Positions 28,428 to 40,170 of a stretch of 64,000 nucleotides of DNA are shown piece by piece. Below the pieces are notes generated by a model. That model had not been told where the DNA came from. It worked only from the letters and a program-made list of their open reading frames with translations, and did no database searches. How positions within the stretch are numbered: the stretch's first letter is position 1; each line of letters begins with the position of its first letter. The stretch lies in the NCBI GenBank assembly GCA_034680345.1, contig JAXISZ010000002.1:62001-126000 (forward strand), written 5' to 3'. This stretch comes from SXZD01 sp034680345 (lineage in GTDB: Bacteria > Pseudomonadota > Gammaproteobacteria > Burkholderiales > Burkholderiaceae_B). Both the position numbers and the translations under genes were made by a program.

Positions 28428-30083
28428 TCACATATTCGGATAATTTGGTCCGCCCCCACCTTCAGGCGCTATCCATGTGATATTTTGTGTTGGGTCTTTA
28501 ATGTCACATGTCTTACAGTGTAGGCAGTTTTGCGCATTAATTTGTAGCCGCCAATTGTTGTTGGTATCTTGAATATACTCATAAACCCCAGCTGGGCAAT
28601 AGTTTTTTTCAAGCCCAGCATAACGGGTTAAGTTGACTGCAACTGGGGTATCAGCGCGATTCAATTGTAGGTGACAAGGTTGATTTTCCTCGTGGTTGGT
28701 ATTGGAAATATAAACAGAGCTGAGTAAATCAAATGTAATGCGCCCATCGGGTTTGGGATAGTTAATTGGTTGAAATTGCGCTGCAGGTTCAGTGGTCTCA
28801 TGGTCAGCGCTTTGGTGGTGTAAAGTCCAAGGAACATGGCCACCTAGTAGTTTTTGTTCAATCCCAACCATAAGGGTTCCGGTCAATAATCCTTTGGACA
28901 TCCATTGTTTAAAGTTTCGAGATTTATACAATTCATCGTATAGCCATGAATTATTAAAAGCGCGTGGGTATTGTTCAAGTTCGTCATTGGCGCGTTCAGC
29001 TAGAAGAGCATCAAAAGCTGCTTCAGCTGCGAGCATGCCGCTTTTAATAGCAGCATGGCTGCCTTTAATGCGAGAAACATTGAGAAAGCCAGCTTCACAG
29101 CCTATTAAAGCACCGCCGGAAAAGCTGAGTTTTGGCAAAGACATTAAGCCGCCGGCTGTAATTGCACGGGCGCCGTAGGCCAAGCGTTTTCCATTTTCAA
29201 AAAAATGTTGAATTGCCGGGTGGGTTTTGTAGCGCTGAAATTCTGCGTAAGGTGATAAATGTGGGTTTTTGTAGCCAAGTCCCATGACAAAACCCACGGC
29301 AACTTGGTTATTTTCAAGGTGGTAAAGAAACGAGCCGCCATAAGTATCAGAATGCAATGGCCAACCGGCGCAATGGATCACTAAGCCTGGTTGGTGTTGG
29401 GCGGGGTGTACTTCCCAGAGTTCTTTGAGGCCAATACCATAAACTTGGGGGTCGCGTCCGTCATTGAGCTTGTATTTAGACATGAGTTGTTTGCCAAGGT
29501 GGCCTCTGGCGCCCTCAGCAAACAATGTGTATTTCGAAAGCAACGCCATACCCAATTGATGGTTTTTTGTTGGATGGCCGTTTTTATCTATGCCCATGTC
29601 ACCTGTAATGACACCAAGCACTTCATTGTTTTCGCCATAAATAATGTCAGCAGCAGCAAAACCTGGGAAAATTTCAACGCCAAGTGCTTCGGCTTGTTGC
29701 CCAAGCCAACGCACAACATTACCAAGGCTAACCACGTAGTTGCCATGATTTTTAAAGCAGTTAGGAAGGAAAATATTGGGTACTTTGAAAGCTTTTTTTT
29801 CAGATAAAAATAGAAAACGGTCTTCGCTAACAGGGGTGTTTAGAGGGGCCCCTAATGTTTTCCAGTCAGGTAGGAGTTCACTGAGTGCAATCGGGTCCAT
29901 CACTGCGCCAGACAGTGTGTGAGAACCCAATTCAGCGCCTTTTTCTAACACTACAACGCTGATACGTTGTTTTTTTTCTTTGGCCAATTGTTTTAGACGA
30001 ATGGCTGCAGATAAACCAGCAGGGCCTGCGCCAACAATGACAACATCGTATTCCATGGTGTCTCGTTCATGATGATTGGACAT
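28428..30083 (-). CDS. Electron transfer flavoprotein-ubiquinone oxidoreductase
   Basis: Membrane-associated flavo-iron-sulfur enzyme of 551 residues. It takes electrons from reduced ETF (fatty-acid and amino-acid dehydrogenases) to ubiquinone. FAD-binding GAGPAG is at residues 18-23. The C-terminal 4Fe-4S cluster has Cys496 (CPAGVYEY) and Cys520, 523 and 526 (CLHCKTCDIKDPTQNI). The ATG at 30083 lies 7 nt after AGAAAGG. It is divergent from the CoA-transferase genes. No ETF genes (etfAB) are in the window. Confidence 0.95.
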   Translation of the reverse strand: MSNHHERDTMEYDVVIVGAGPAGLSAAIRLKQLAKEKKQRISVVVLEKGAELGSHTLSGAVMDPIALSELLPDWKTLGAPLNTPVSEDRFLFLSEKKAFKVPNIFLPNCFKNHGNYVVSLGNVVRWLGQQAEALGVEIFPGFAAADIIYGENNEVLGVITGDMGIDKNGHPTKNHQLGMALLSKYTLFAEGARGHLGKQLMSKYKLNDGRDPQVYGIGLKELWEVHPAQHQPGLVIHCAGWPLHSDTYGGSFLYHLENNQVAVGFVMGLGYKNPHLSPYAEFQRYKTHPAIQHFFENGKRLAYGARAITAGGLMSLPKLSFSGGALIGCEAGFLNVSRIKGSHAAIKSGMLAAEAAFDALLAERANDELEQYPRAFNNSWLYDELYKSRNFKQWMSKGLLTGTLMVGIEQKLLGGHVPWTLHHQSADHETTEPAAQFQPINYPKPDGRITFDLLSSVYISNTNHEENQPCHLQLNRADTPVAVNLTRYAGLEKNYCPAGVYEYIQDTNNNWRLQINAQNCLHCKTCDIKDPTQNITWIAPEGGGGPNYPNM

Positions 30084-30285
30084 AAATGCCTTTCTAAATC
30101 ACAGTTACTGTTAGGTTATCAAAATTTAAAAGAATTCGTTGTTTTTATTGTAATGTGTACAGTCATTTTTGCTGGATTAGTTACAAAGCGTGATACAAAA
30201 TTAGGTGCGATGCACAAACCTGATTTAGAATGAAGTTTGGTGTTTGTTAAGAATAATTTGCTAAAAATAATAGAACATCGTTTTG

Positions 30286-30325
30286 GTTTTTTGCTTATCT
30301 GTTTTTGCTTATTTGTTTGCTTGCT
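30286..30325 (+). repeat. Three imperfect tandem repeats upstream of scoA
   Basis: Units GTTTTTTGCTTATCT (30286), GTTTTTGCTTATTT (30301) and GTTTGCTTGCT (30315) follow each other directly in the 258-nt gap between the divergent ETF-QO and scoA genes. They end 16 nt before the scoA ATG. The role is unknown; simple slippage is possible. Confidence 0.5.
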
Positions 30326-30341
30326 ACTGAGGGTGGGTTAA

Positions 30342-31052
30342 ATGGCTATAAATAAAGTGTATCAAAGCGCAGTATCAGCATTGGCTGGTATTGTATCTGA
30401 TCACATGACCATTGCTGTGGGTGGTTTTGGTTTATGTGGTATTCCTGAAGCGCTTATTGTTGCTTTGCGTGATAGTGGTGTTAAAAACTTAACGGTTATT
30501 TCAAACAATGCTGGTGTGGATGGGTTTGGTTTGGGGCAGCTATTAACAACTCGGCAAATAAAAAAAATGATCTCCTCTTATGTTGGGGAAAACAAAGAGT
30601 TTGAACGTCAATACTTGTCTGGGCAATTAGAGCTAGAGTTTACTCCGCAGGGTACGTTGGCTGAGAAATTGCGTGCAGGTGGTGCGGGTATTCCAGCATT
30701 TTTTACAAAAACAGGCTATGGTACGGTGGTTGCTCAGGGTAAGGAAGTGCGTGAGTTTAATGGCGTCCCCCATGTTATGGAACATTCATTGACTGCTGAT
30801 CTCGCCTTGGTGAAAGCGTGGAAGGCCGACACTTCCGGTAATTTAATTTATCGTAAAACAGCGCGTAATTTTAATCCAATGGTTGCCATGGCATCTAAGG
30901 TGACGGTTGCGGAGGTTGAAGAGATTGTAGAAACAGGGCAGTTGGACCCAGATGCAGTGCACACCCCTAGCATTTTTGTACAGCGTTTGGTGTTGAATGC
31001 TCAGCCTGAAAAAAGAATTGAACAAAGAACTGTTCGCTCAGGTTCACTTTAA
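30342..31052 (+). CDS. scoA: 3-oxoacid CoA-transferase subunit A
   Basis: Subunit A of 236 residues of a class I CoA-transferase (succinyl-CoA:3-ketoacid type). The start [20 protein letters not shown] and the glycine-rich [13 protein letters not shown] (about 28-40) are typical. It probably moves CoA between succinyl-CoA and acetoacetate, in ketone-body or amino-acid breakdown; the substrate is inferred from family. GAGGGTGGG precedes the ATG. scoB follows 32 nt later. Confidence 0.92.
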   Translation: MAINKVYQSAVSALAGIVSDHMTIAVGGFGLCGIPEALIVALRDSGVKNLTVISNNAGVDGFGLGQLLTTRQIKKMISSYVGENKEFERQYLSGQLELEFTPQGTLAEKLRAGGAGIPAFFTKTGYGTVVAQGKEVREFNGVPHVMEHSLTADLALVKAWKADTSGNLIYRKTARNFNPMVAMASKVTVAEVEEIVETGQLDPDAVHTPSIFVQRLVLNAQPEKRIEQRTVRSGSL

Positions 31053-31084
31053 AAATCAAGACAACAATCAGTACGGAGAGTTAA

Positions 31085-31726
31085 ATGCCTTGGAGTAGAG
31101 ATGAGATGGCTGCAAAAGCCGCCGAAGAGTTGCGTGATGGTTTTTATGTGAATTTAGGAATTGGTTTGCCCACTTTAGTGGCTAATCATATTCCTGAGCA
31201 TATGGACGTAATGCTGCAATCGGAAAATGGGTTGTTGGGTATCGGGCCCTTTCCAGCAGAGGCTGAAGTTGATGCTGACTTGATCAACGCTGGTAAACAG
31301 ACAGTGACAACAGTGGCTGGTTCAAGTTTTTTTTCAAGCGCTGATTCTTTTGCTATGATTCGTGGTGGGCATATTAATTTGGCTATTTTAGGTGCAATGC
31401 AGGTCAGTGCAACTGGCGACTTAGCCAACTGGATGATTCCTGGTAAATTGGTCAAGGGTATGGGCGGCGCAATGGACTTGGTGGCTGGTGTCGCTAAGGT
31501 TGTGGTGTTGATGGAGCATGTCGCTAAGAAAAAAGACGGTGGTGAAGATTTAAAAATTCTCTCGCAGTGTACCTTGCCTTTGACGGGTGTTGGCGTGGTG
31601 AATCGAATTATCACTGATTTAGCAGTTTTAGATGTGACGCCTAACGGTTTAAAATTGTTGGAATTGGCCCCAGGGGTCACCCGTGAAGAATTAAATGCTA
31701 AAACGGGGTGCCCAGTTCAGGATTGA
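31085..31726 (+). CDS. scoB: 3-oxoacid CoA-transferase subunit B
   Basis: Catalytic subunit B, 213 residues. The active-site Glu is in [16 protein letters not shown] (about residues 46-61), which forms the glutamyl-CoA intermediate. Motifs [13 protein letters not shown] and [15 protein letters not shown] are typical of the family. GGAGAG precedes the ATG. Confidence 0.93.
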   Translation: MPWSRDEMAAKAAEELRDGFYVNLGIGLPTLVANHIPEHMDVMLQSENGLLGIGPFPAEAEVDADLINAGKQTVTTVAGSSFFSSADSFAMIRGGHINLAILGAMQVSATGDLANWMIPGKLVKGMGGAMDLVAGVAKVVVLMEHVAKKKDGGEDLKILSQCTLPLTGVGVVNRIITDLAVLDVTPNGLKLLELAPGVTREELNAKTGCPVQD

Positions 31727-31733
31727 TGCATAA

Positions 31734-33431
<1,698 letters not shown>

Positions 33432-33471
33432 AGAAAATGTTTGTTTAATGGCGTTGAACAAAGGACTATAG

Positions 33472-34323
33472 ATGAAGTTATGCAATTTTGAGATTGGTTT
33501 GAATCGGCCCCTTTTTTTGATTGCTGGGCCTTGTGTAATTGAGTCTGAGCAGATGGCGATTGATACGGCTGCAGAATTGCAAGCAATGTGTGATCGCCTT
33601 GGTATCCCGTTGATATACAAAAGTTCATTTGATAAAGCCAATCGCAGTTCTGGAAAAAGTTTTCGTGGTTTAGGCTTGGAAGCTGGTTTAAAAGTATTGG
33701 AACGGGTTCGCTCGGAGTTGAATATGCCTGTTTTAACTGATGTTCATGAGCTGGGCCATATTCCCGAGGTTGCTGCTGTGGTGGATGTTTTGCAGACCCC
33801 CGCTTTTTTGTGTCGACAAACTGATTTTATTCATGCAGTGGCGGTTTCTGGAAAGCCTGTTAACATCAAAAAAGGTCAGTTTTTAGCGCCTGGTGATATG
33901 AAGAATGTTGTTGATAAGGCCCGAGAGGCTGCGCAAATGGCAGGTGTTGAAACAGATCAGTTTATGGTGTGTGAACGTGGGGCTAGTTTTGGTTATAACA
34001 ATTTGGTCTCCGATATGCGCAGTCTGGCCATTATGCGCGATACGCAGTGCCCTGTGGTGTTTGATGCAACGCATTCTGTTCAGTTGCCCGGAGGGCAAGG
34101 AACCGTTTCGGGTGGTCAGCGTGAATTTGTGCCTGTTTTAGCAAGGGCAGCTGTGGCCAGCGGCGTAGCTGGGTTGTTTATGGAAACTCACCCTAACCCG
34201 GATCAAGCTTTATCTGATGGCCCAAACGCTTGGCCTTTGGGGAAAATGGAAACTTTGTTAAAAACTTTGATTGCCATTGATCAATTGGTTAAAAGCAGTG
34301 GCTTGATTGAAACAAAGTTGTAA
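33472..34323 (+). CDS. kdsA: 3-deoxy-8-phosphooctulonate synthase
   Basis: Enzyme of 283 residues that condenses arabinose 5-phosphate with phosphoenolpyruvate to Kdo 8-phosphate for lipopolysaccharide. Typical motifs are [20 protein letters not shown] (about 16-35), [12 protein letters not shown] (about 50-61) and [13 protein letters not shown] (about 196-208). It starts 40 nt after pyrG and 32 nt before eno, whose pathway gives its substrate phosphoenolpyruvate. The organism therefore builds Kdo-containing LPS. Confidence 0.96.
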   Translation: MKLCNFEIGLNRPLFLIAGPCVIESEQMAIDTAAELQAMCDRLGIPLIYKSSFDKANRSSGKSFRGLGLEAGLKVLERVRSELNMPVLTDVHELGHIPEVAAVVDVLQTPAFLCRQTDFIHAVAVSGKPVNIKKGQFLAPGDMKNVVDKAREAAQMAGVETDQFMVCERGASFGYNNLVSDMRSLAIMRDTQCPVVFDATHSVQLPGGQGTVSGGQREFVPVLARAAVASGVAGLFMETHPNPDQALSDGPNAWPLGKMETLLKTLIAIDQLVKSSGLIETKL

Positions 34324-34343
34324 TTAAAGCAAACCTTTATTAA

Positions 34344-35642
<1,299 letters not shown>

Positions 35643-35677
35643 TTTTATCGTTATTGCTTTATGCAAAGCTTGGATTT

Positions 35678-35998
35678 ATGAATAGCCGCGTTGTTTCTTT
35701 GTTGCTTGTTACTCTTTTACTGACGCTGCAGTGGCCTCTCTGGTTTGGTAAGGGGGGCGTGCTGCGCGTGCGGGAACTCGAACAAGAATTGACTAAACAG
35801 CTTGACCATAATGAACTGCTGCGCAGTCGTAATCAGCGTTTGCGCAGTGAAGTACTAAGCTTGCAAAATGGTTTCGAGGCCATTGAAGAGCGTGCTCGGT
35901 ATGACCTTGGGATGGTTGGAGAATCTGAAATTTATGTGCAACTGGTGAGTCCTGACGTACAAGTGGGGGCTCAGTCAATTACAGCGCAAGCAAATTAA
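35678..35998 (+). CDS. ftsB: Cell division protein FtsB
   Basis: Small bitopic divisome protein, 106 residues. A short cytoplasmic start is followed by one membrane helix (VVSLLLVTLLLTLQWPLWFG, about 4-23) and a periplasmic coiled coil (VRELEQELTKQLDHNELLRS, about 30-70). It links FtsL and FtsQ at the septum. The ATG at 35678 is the natural start; the frame is open upstream from a TTG. It follows eno by 35 nt, the common proteobacterial order. Its stop overlaps the convergent hslO stop. Confidence 0.92.
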   Translation: MNSRVVSLLLVTLLLTLQWPLWFGKGGVLRVRELEQELTKQLDHNELLRSRNQRLRSEVLSLQNGFEAIEERARYDLGMVGESEIYVQLVSPDVQVGAQSITAQAN

Positions 35999-36891
35999 TC
36001 AGAAAATAGTGCAGCACAGTCAATGCTGTCAAACGCATAGGTGGTATTGCAGTAGTCGCAGTTAATGCTTAGGCTTTTTTGTGTTTTTAGAGCGTCTTCT
36101 ATTTCTTCTTTTCCGAGTCCTTTTAGTACCTTGGCAACTTTTTCCCGTGAACAGGTACAGAAGAAATGAGCTGGTCGTATAGAAAGGGTTTGGTTAGGTT
36201 CTTGCCAAAATAAATGTCTGGCGATAGTTTCTGGCGAGTTTTCTAGTAGTTCTTTTGGTTTAAGTGTGTTGCATAATAAAGTGAGGTGGTTCCATTGGGC
36301 TTGTGTTTCGTGGGTTTCAACCGTTGTTGCACTGTCTAATTTGCCGCCTTCATTGGGCATTTGTTGTAAAAGTAGGGCTCCTGTTGATTCATGGTCAGAT
36401 TGTAGCCAAAGACGGGTTTTCAGCTGTTCTGATTGCTGCATATAGTTTTCAATAGCTTGAGCAATTGATTGGCCAGATAACTCAATGATGCCTTGATAGG
36501 GATGTTGCCCAGGTAGGCGATTTTGGGGATCCAAAATAATAACAAAACGACCCCTACCCTTTTCATTAACCAGTTCTTGAAATGAGCTGTTTTCTTGAAT
36601 ATGTTTTGTTTTATCAAATACAGCGGTTGCGCGTACATTTAGTTCGTGGGTACATTCTGCCGTCATTAAAGAAACGGGGCCATCGCCTTTGATTTGCAAA
36701 ATTAGCGAGCCTTTGAATTTTAAGCTGGCTGACAATACAACGCTGACCGCAACCAATTCACCAAGCATATTTTCGATAGCTTTTGGATAATTGTGGTTTT
36801 TAATGATCTGTTGCCAGCTGTGGTTAAGTCGGACAATTTGAGCGCGCGCCGTTTGGTTGTTAAACAGAATCGTTCTGAGTTCGCAGGACAT
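35995..36891 (-). CDS. hslO: Redox-regulated chaperone Hsp33
   Basis: Cytoplasmic holdase of 298 residues, activated by oxidative unfolding. The zinc-binding redox switch is complete: Cys245 and Cys247 (FFCTCSREK) with Cys278 and Cys281 (INCDYCNTTY). The N-terminal domain motifs (MLGELVAVSVVLSASLKFKG, LILQIKGDGPVSLMTAEC) match the family. It lies 1 nt downstream of the gamma-carbonic-anhydrase-like gene, so the two are surely one transcript. Confidence 0.95.
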   Translation of the reverse strand: MSCELRTILFNNQTARAQIVRLNHSWQQIIKNHNYPKAIENMLGELVAVSVVLSASLKFKGSLILQIKGDGPVSLMTAECTHELNVRATAVFDKTKHIQENSSFQELVNEKGRGRFVIILDPQNRLPGQHPYQGIIELSGQSIAQAIENYMQQSEQLKTRLWLQSDHESTGALLLQQMPNEGGKLDSATTVETHETQAQWNHLTLLCNTLKPKELLENSPETIARHLFWQEPNQTLSIRPAHFFCTCSREKVAKVLKGLGKEEIEDALKTQKSLSINCDYCNTTYAFDSIDCAALFSD

Positions 36892-36892
36892 G

Positions 36893-37417
36893 CTAGGCGA
36901 GCCTTATGAGTTGATTTTTGAATTTTTTCGCTTTTTCAACATAAGCTTGTACACCCAGTTGAAAGTTATGAATTTCTTCATCGCTAAGTGTGCGTATAAA
37001 TTTAGCTGGGCTGCCTAAAATTAAAGATTGCGGAGGAAATTCTTTTTTTTCTGTGACTAAAGCACCCGCACCAATTAAAGAGTTGTTACCAATAATAGCG
37101 CCATTAAGCACAATCGCTTGAATGCCAATTAAACAGCCTTGGCCAATTGTACAGCCGTGTAGCATCGCTTGATGGCCAATTGTACAGTTTTCACCGATGG
37201 TCAGCGGGCTGCCCATGTCTGTGTGGAGTACCGCACATTCTTGAATATTAGAGTTTTGACCAATAATAATGGGTTCATTGTCTCCACGGATGGCTGCAAG
37301 GTCCCAAATTGAGGTGTTTGCTTCGATTAACACTTGGCCTATTACGCTGGCATTTTGTGCGATGTAACTGGAATCGTGGATTTGTGGTGCATATACACCC
37401 AATTGATAGATGGCCAC
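36893..37417 (-). CDS. Gamma-carbonic anhydrase-like hexapeptide-repeat protein
   Basis: Protein of 174 residues built of left-handed beta-helix repeats (IIIGQNSNIQECAVLHTDMG, then GCTIGQGCLIG and NGAIIGNNSLIGAGALVTEK). Its putative metal ligands are His66 and the His pair in NCTIGHQAMLHGCTIG, as in the YrdA/CaiE/PaaY group. Members are metal-binding trimers; many have weak or no carbonic anhydrase activity, so the reaction is not assigned. It is first in an operon with hslO. Confidence 0.88.
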   Translation of the reverse strand: MAIYQLGVYAPQIHDSSYIAQNASVIGQVLIEANTSIWDLAAIRGDNEPIIIGQNSNIQECAVLHTDMGSPLTIGENCTIGHQAMLHGCTIGQGCLIGIQAIVLNGAIIGNNSLIGAGALVTEKKEFPPQSLILGSPAKFIRTLSDEEIHNFQLGVQAYVEKAKKFKNQLIRLA

Positions 37418-37466
37418 GTTTTTTCAGAATAATTTAGAGTATTTTTGAATTAAAGCAATCTAAAAT

Positions 37467-37499
37467 AAAAAACCAGCCAAATTAACTGACTGGTTTTTT
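37467..37499. terminator. Terminator of the small lipoprotein gene
   Basis: 10-bp stem AAAAAACCAG/CTGGTTTTTT (37467-37476 with 37490-37499) with a 13-nt loop. It lies 22 nt beyond the minus-strand lipoprotein gene and separates it from the hslO operon. The A and T arms make it work in either direction. Confidence 0.8.
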
Positions 37500-37521
37500 A
37501 AACAATTAAGAAAAGAAAAAA

Positions 37522-37731
37522 TTATTTCTTTTCTTCTGTTTTTGTTTCTGCTGGGGCGGCGGCAGGAGCAGCTGCTGCATCAGCAGGAGCAGCAGGAGCA
37601 GCAGCTGGCGCTACTTCAGGAGCTGCTGGGGCAGCAGGTGTAATTGTTGGGGCAGCAGGTGCGTCTTCTTTTTTACCGCAAGCGGCCAATGCAACAGCAA
37701 GGATAGAAGCGATCAGGAGAGACTTTTTCAT
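37522..37731 (-). CDS. Small Ala/Pro-rich lipoprotein
   Basis: Predicted lipoprotein of 69 residues with unknown function. The signal MKKSLLIASILAVALAAC has a lipobox with Cys18, so the mature protein of about 52 residues would be lipidated. The mature part is low complexity (PAAP, APAA repeats) and ends in the charged KTEEKK. Such a chain is probably extended and unstructured, like a spacer on the membrane. AAAGGA precedes the ATG. It stands alone with its own terminator, so it is likely an abundant single-gene transcript. Confidence 0.8.
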   Translation of the reverse strand: MKKSLLIASILAVALAACGKKEDAPAAPTITPAAPAAPEVAPAAAPAAPADAAAAPAAAPAETKTEEKK

Positions 37732-38046
37732 ATCATTTTTCCTTTGATTAACGAGTGAAGTGGATGAAAAAAATTTTTTTAAATACAGTGCGCTTTAATT
37801 CGCTATAAAATGTTCAGCGCAATTTATAAATCACACCATGTATTTTAACTTTTAATTGAGCAAACTCAAAACTTCGAACCTTTAAAATATATATGATTCG
37901 TGATTATTTTTATACTCACTGAGAAATGAACGTTTCATTTGATTAAACGTTGACACCAAACCACAAAAACTTTGAATTTTTTAATTTATTAGGTTGTTGC
38001 TTGGTTTGCGGTCATCGATTTTGGAAAATTTTTTATGGTTTGCTTA
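37732..38046. other. AT-rich intergenic region with a palindrome
   Basis: No gene is seen in these 315 nt between the lipoprotein gene and the roxA gene stop. A perfect inverted repeat AAATGAA-CGT-TTCATTT is at 37924-37940 and a small hairpin TTGAG/CTCAA at 37856-37869. Both lie upstream of the minus-strand lipoprotein gene and could be operator or leader elements. Its promoter is probably here but I could not fix it. Confidence 0.5.
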
Positions 38047-39228
38047 TTAACTAATATTTAAAAGGTTCGTTCTGCAGATTTGCACCCATCCGGCTTCCAG
38101 CATTTCTTTGCACCAATGTAGAAAAGGGTGGTTGAGGTCCGTGAATTGTTTTGGTGACAATTTGATTTTTCTTTGGTTGGCCAATGCGGTTATCCAGTTG
38201 CGCATTTCTTCATTTTCAAAATAAAAGATTTCCCCATTGAGTGCAAAATGTTCTTTATCTAAAAGAATGCGGCTTTGTGCTAGCAGTTCAATTCCCTTAT
38301 TGGTAAGTGCTTGTAGCACAACCATTGGGCGGCAAGGTTTATCCATTGGAGTAAAAAAAACATTTGATTTGGGTTCTGTGCAATAAATTAAAAGGCTTTT
38401 GCACAATGTGTTTTCATTATGTTTAAAGTGCTTAACTTGGTTTTTTAACCATTGATGGAGGTCTTCTGGTAGTTGGGCCGGGGAATTGCAAACGCCTCGT
38501 TTTGGATCGCTAAATCGCATAGCGTTATATTGTGGGCAGTTTTCAATGTCATCGGCCATTTGTCTGAAGGCGTTGGCCATGAGTTCGGCAGCGCTGGGTG
38601 AGCGAAACCCAATTGAGATTGTTGTGCAAGGGCCAATGGCTATGCCATCGTGTGCAATGTGCGGGGGAAGGTAGAGCATGTCCCCTGGGTTTAATATCCA
38701 TTGTTCGGTGGGTTCGAAGTGCTTAAGAATTTTTAATGGTAGGTTTGCTTGTAAATCAAGTTTACTTTGGTTACTGATGCGCCAGTGTCGCTGGCCATGC
38801 ATTTGTAGCAGAAACACATCATATGAATCAAAGTGTGGGCCAACCCCACCTTGATCTGTAGCAAAACTAATCATAATATCGTCAAGTCTGGCGTCTGGTA
38901 CAAAGCGAAATTGTTCTAGCAGTTGGTGCGCCAGCGGTATGTGCAGGTTAGCGCCTTGAATCAGTAGTGTCCACCCCGGCGTGTTTTTAGAGGGTAGTGT
39001 CTTAAATGGCCCATGTGTCATAGACCATTGCTTGTTTTGGTTTTGAATGAGGCGTGACTCTACACTTTCTAGTGCACTTAATTTTAGTAAGTCGTCAATG
39101 CTGCAGACTGGCTTAAAGTTTGGAATGGCATTACGAAACAATCGTGGCGAAACTTGCCAATGTTTGGTCATGAATTCTTCTATGTTATCGTTGCCCAGAT
39201 GTTTTAAAACGGTATTAACTGCATTCAT
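38047..39228 (-). CDS. roxA: JmjC/cupin ribosomal oxygenase (RoxA/YcfD-like)
   Basis: Fe(II)/2-oxoglutarate-dependent hydroxylase of 393 residues. Escherichia coli YcfD (RoxA) hydroxylates an arginine of ribosomal protein L16 (bL/uL16). The iron ligands fit His132 and Asp134 in GPHFDSYDVFLLQMHGQRHW and His193 in LPPHIAHDGIAIG. The length and the C-terminal winged-helix-like part match the family. It is divergent from a SlyD-like gene, a pairing common in Burkholderiales near mutS. The symbol rests on family resemblance. Confidence 0.85.
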   Translation of the reverse strand: MNAVNTVLKHLGNDNIEEFMTKHWQVSPRLFRNAIPNFKPVCSIDDLLKLSALESVESRLIQNQNKQWSMTHGPFKTLPSKNTPGWTLLIQGANLHIPLAHQLLEQFRFVPDARLDDIMISFATDQGGVGPHFDSYDVFLLQMHGQRHWRISNQSKLDLQANLPLKILKHFEPTEQWILNPGDMLYLPPHIAHDGIAIGPCTTISIGFRSPSAAELMANAFRQMADDIENCPQYNAMRFSDPKRGVCNSPAQLPEDLHQWLKNQVKHFKHNENTLCKSLLIYCTEPKSNVFFTPMDKPCRPMVVLQALTNKGIELLAQSRILLDKEHFALNGEIFYFENEEMRNWITALANQRKIKLSPKQFTDLNHPFLHWCKEMLEAGWVQICRTNLLNIS

Positions 39229-39526
39229 AATTATGTTAAGTAATTGTTTTGTTTTTTTGTTTTATGTTTTTTTAGATGTTTTTAAGTGTTTTGAAGTAAC
39301 AATAAAATAGGTGGCCGATGAATGGAGAAGTTTAGAACTCCCCCTCTGTAGTATTGTAACTTTTTAATACAAATGTGGTCTATCTGTTAAAATAGATGTT
39401 ATTTGGGTTGGTTGGCGATGTTGGTTGGTTGGTTTTAATTTTTAATTTAACCTTTTGATTTTAAGTTTAAATAAAATATAAAAATAACAGAGTGAGACAA
39501 TCATAAAACGAGAAAAGGGGGGCTGT

Positions 39527-40039
39527 ATGCAGGTTATAAAAGGCGTGGTGGTCACTGTGACATATCAAGTGTGGGACGCTCAGGGCGAAGTAATTCAAGA
39601 TGCCCAAGAGCCTATGGTGTATTTGCACGGTGGTTTTGGTGATGTGTTTGTAGTTATAGAACGGGCCTTGGAAGGTAAGTCCGTTAATGAAGAGGTTTGG
39701 ATTCAAGTAGAACCAGAAGACGCTTTTGGAGAATACGATCCTAACCTGATCCGCATTGAAGATCGTTCTTTGTTTCCAGAACAAATTGAAGTGGGTATGC
39801 AGTTTGAAGGCATACCAGAAGACCCTGATGAAGAAGCGGTGTCCGAAGAGCCGCCTATCTGGACCATAACGGGGGTTGCAGAAGACAAAGTGGTGTTAGA
39901 TGGTAACCACCCTTTGGCAGGCGTAGCGTTACGTTATTATTTAAAAGTTTGTGACATTCGTAGCGCTTCTGAAGATGAGTTACAACGCGGTAGCGTTGCG
40001 CCAGAAGCATTAAGTGTTACTACGCAACCTTTGCATTGA
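39527..40039 (+). CDS. FKBP-type peptidyl-prolyl isomerase (SlyD-like)
   Basis: Protein of 170 residues with an FKBP fold split by an IF (insert in flap) domain, as in SlyD. The FKBP parts are VVTVTYQVWDAQGEVIQDA (about 7-25) and NHPLAGVALRYYLKVCDIR (about 128-146). The insert is at about 70-120 and is acidic (GIPEDPDEEAVSEEPP). The His-rich tail of SlyD is absent, so metal binding through a tail is not expected. It acts as a folding helper. GGGGGG precedes the ATG. It converges with mutS. Confidence 0.88.
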   Translation: MQVIKGVVVTVTYQVWDAQGEVIQDAQEPMVYLHGGFGDVFVVIERALEGKSVNEEVWIQVEPEDAFGEYDPNLIRIEDRSLFPEQIEVGMQFEGIPEDPDEEAVSEEPPIWTITGVAEDKVVLDGNHPLAGVALRYYLKVCDIRSASEDELQRGSVAPEALSVTTQPLH

Positions 40040-40170
40040 CGTTTGTAAATAATTAATAAATGAAGCTAGCAATTACAGAGTATGATTGTGGTTGCCGGCT
40101 GTAGCCGTGGTTATAATTGTTGTTTTATTCATAACCTGATTCTTATTAGACCCGTGAACCCATTTTAAGT

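Noticed and set aside
31186..31680. 164-codon minus-strand ORF opposite scoB
   Set aside because: Antisense shadow of a well-supported CoA-transferase gene; composition is the mirror of scoB.
37555..37680. GCAGCAGGAGC repeats as a non-coding repeat element
   Set aside because: They are the Ala/Pro codons of the small lipoprotein and keep its frame.
40040..40170. Terminator between the FKBP gene and mutS
   Set aside because: Only a 4-bp CGGC/GCCG stem with weak flanks was found, without a convincing T-run; not strong enough to annotate.
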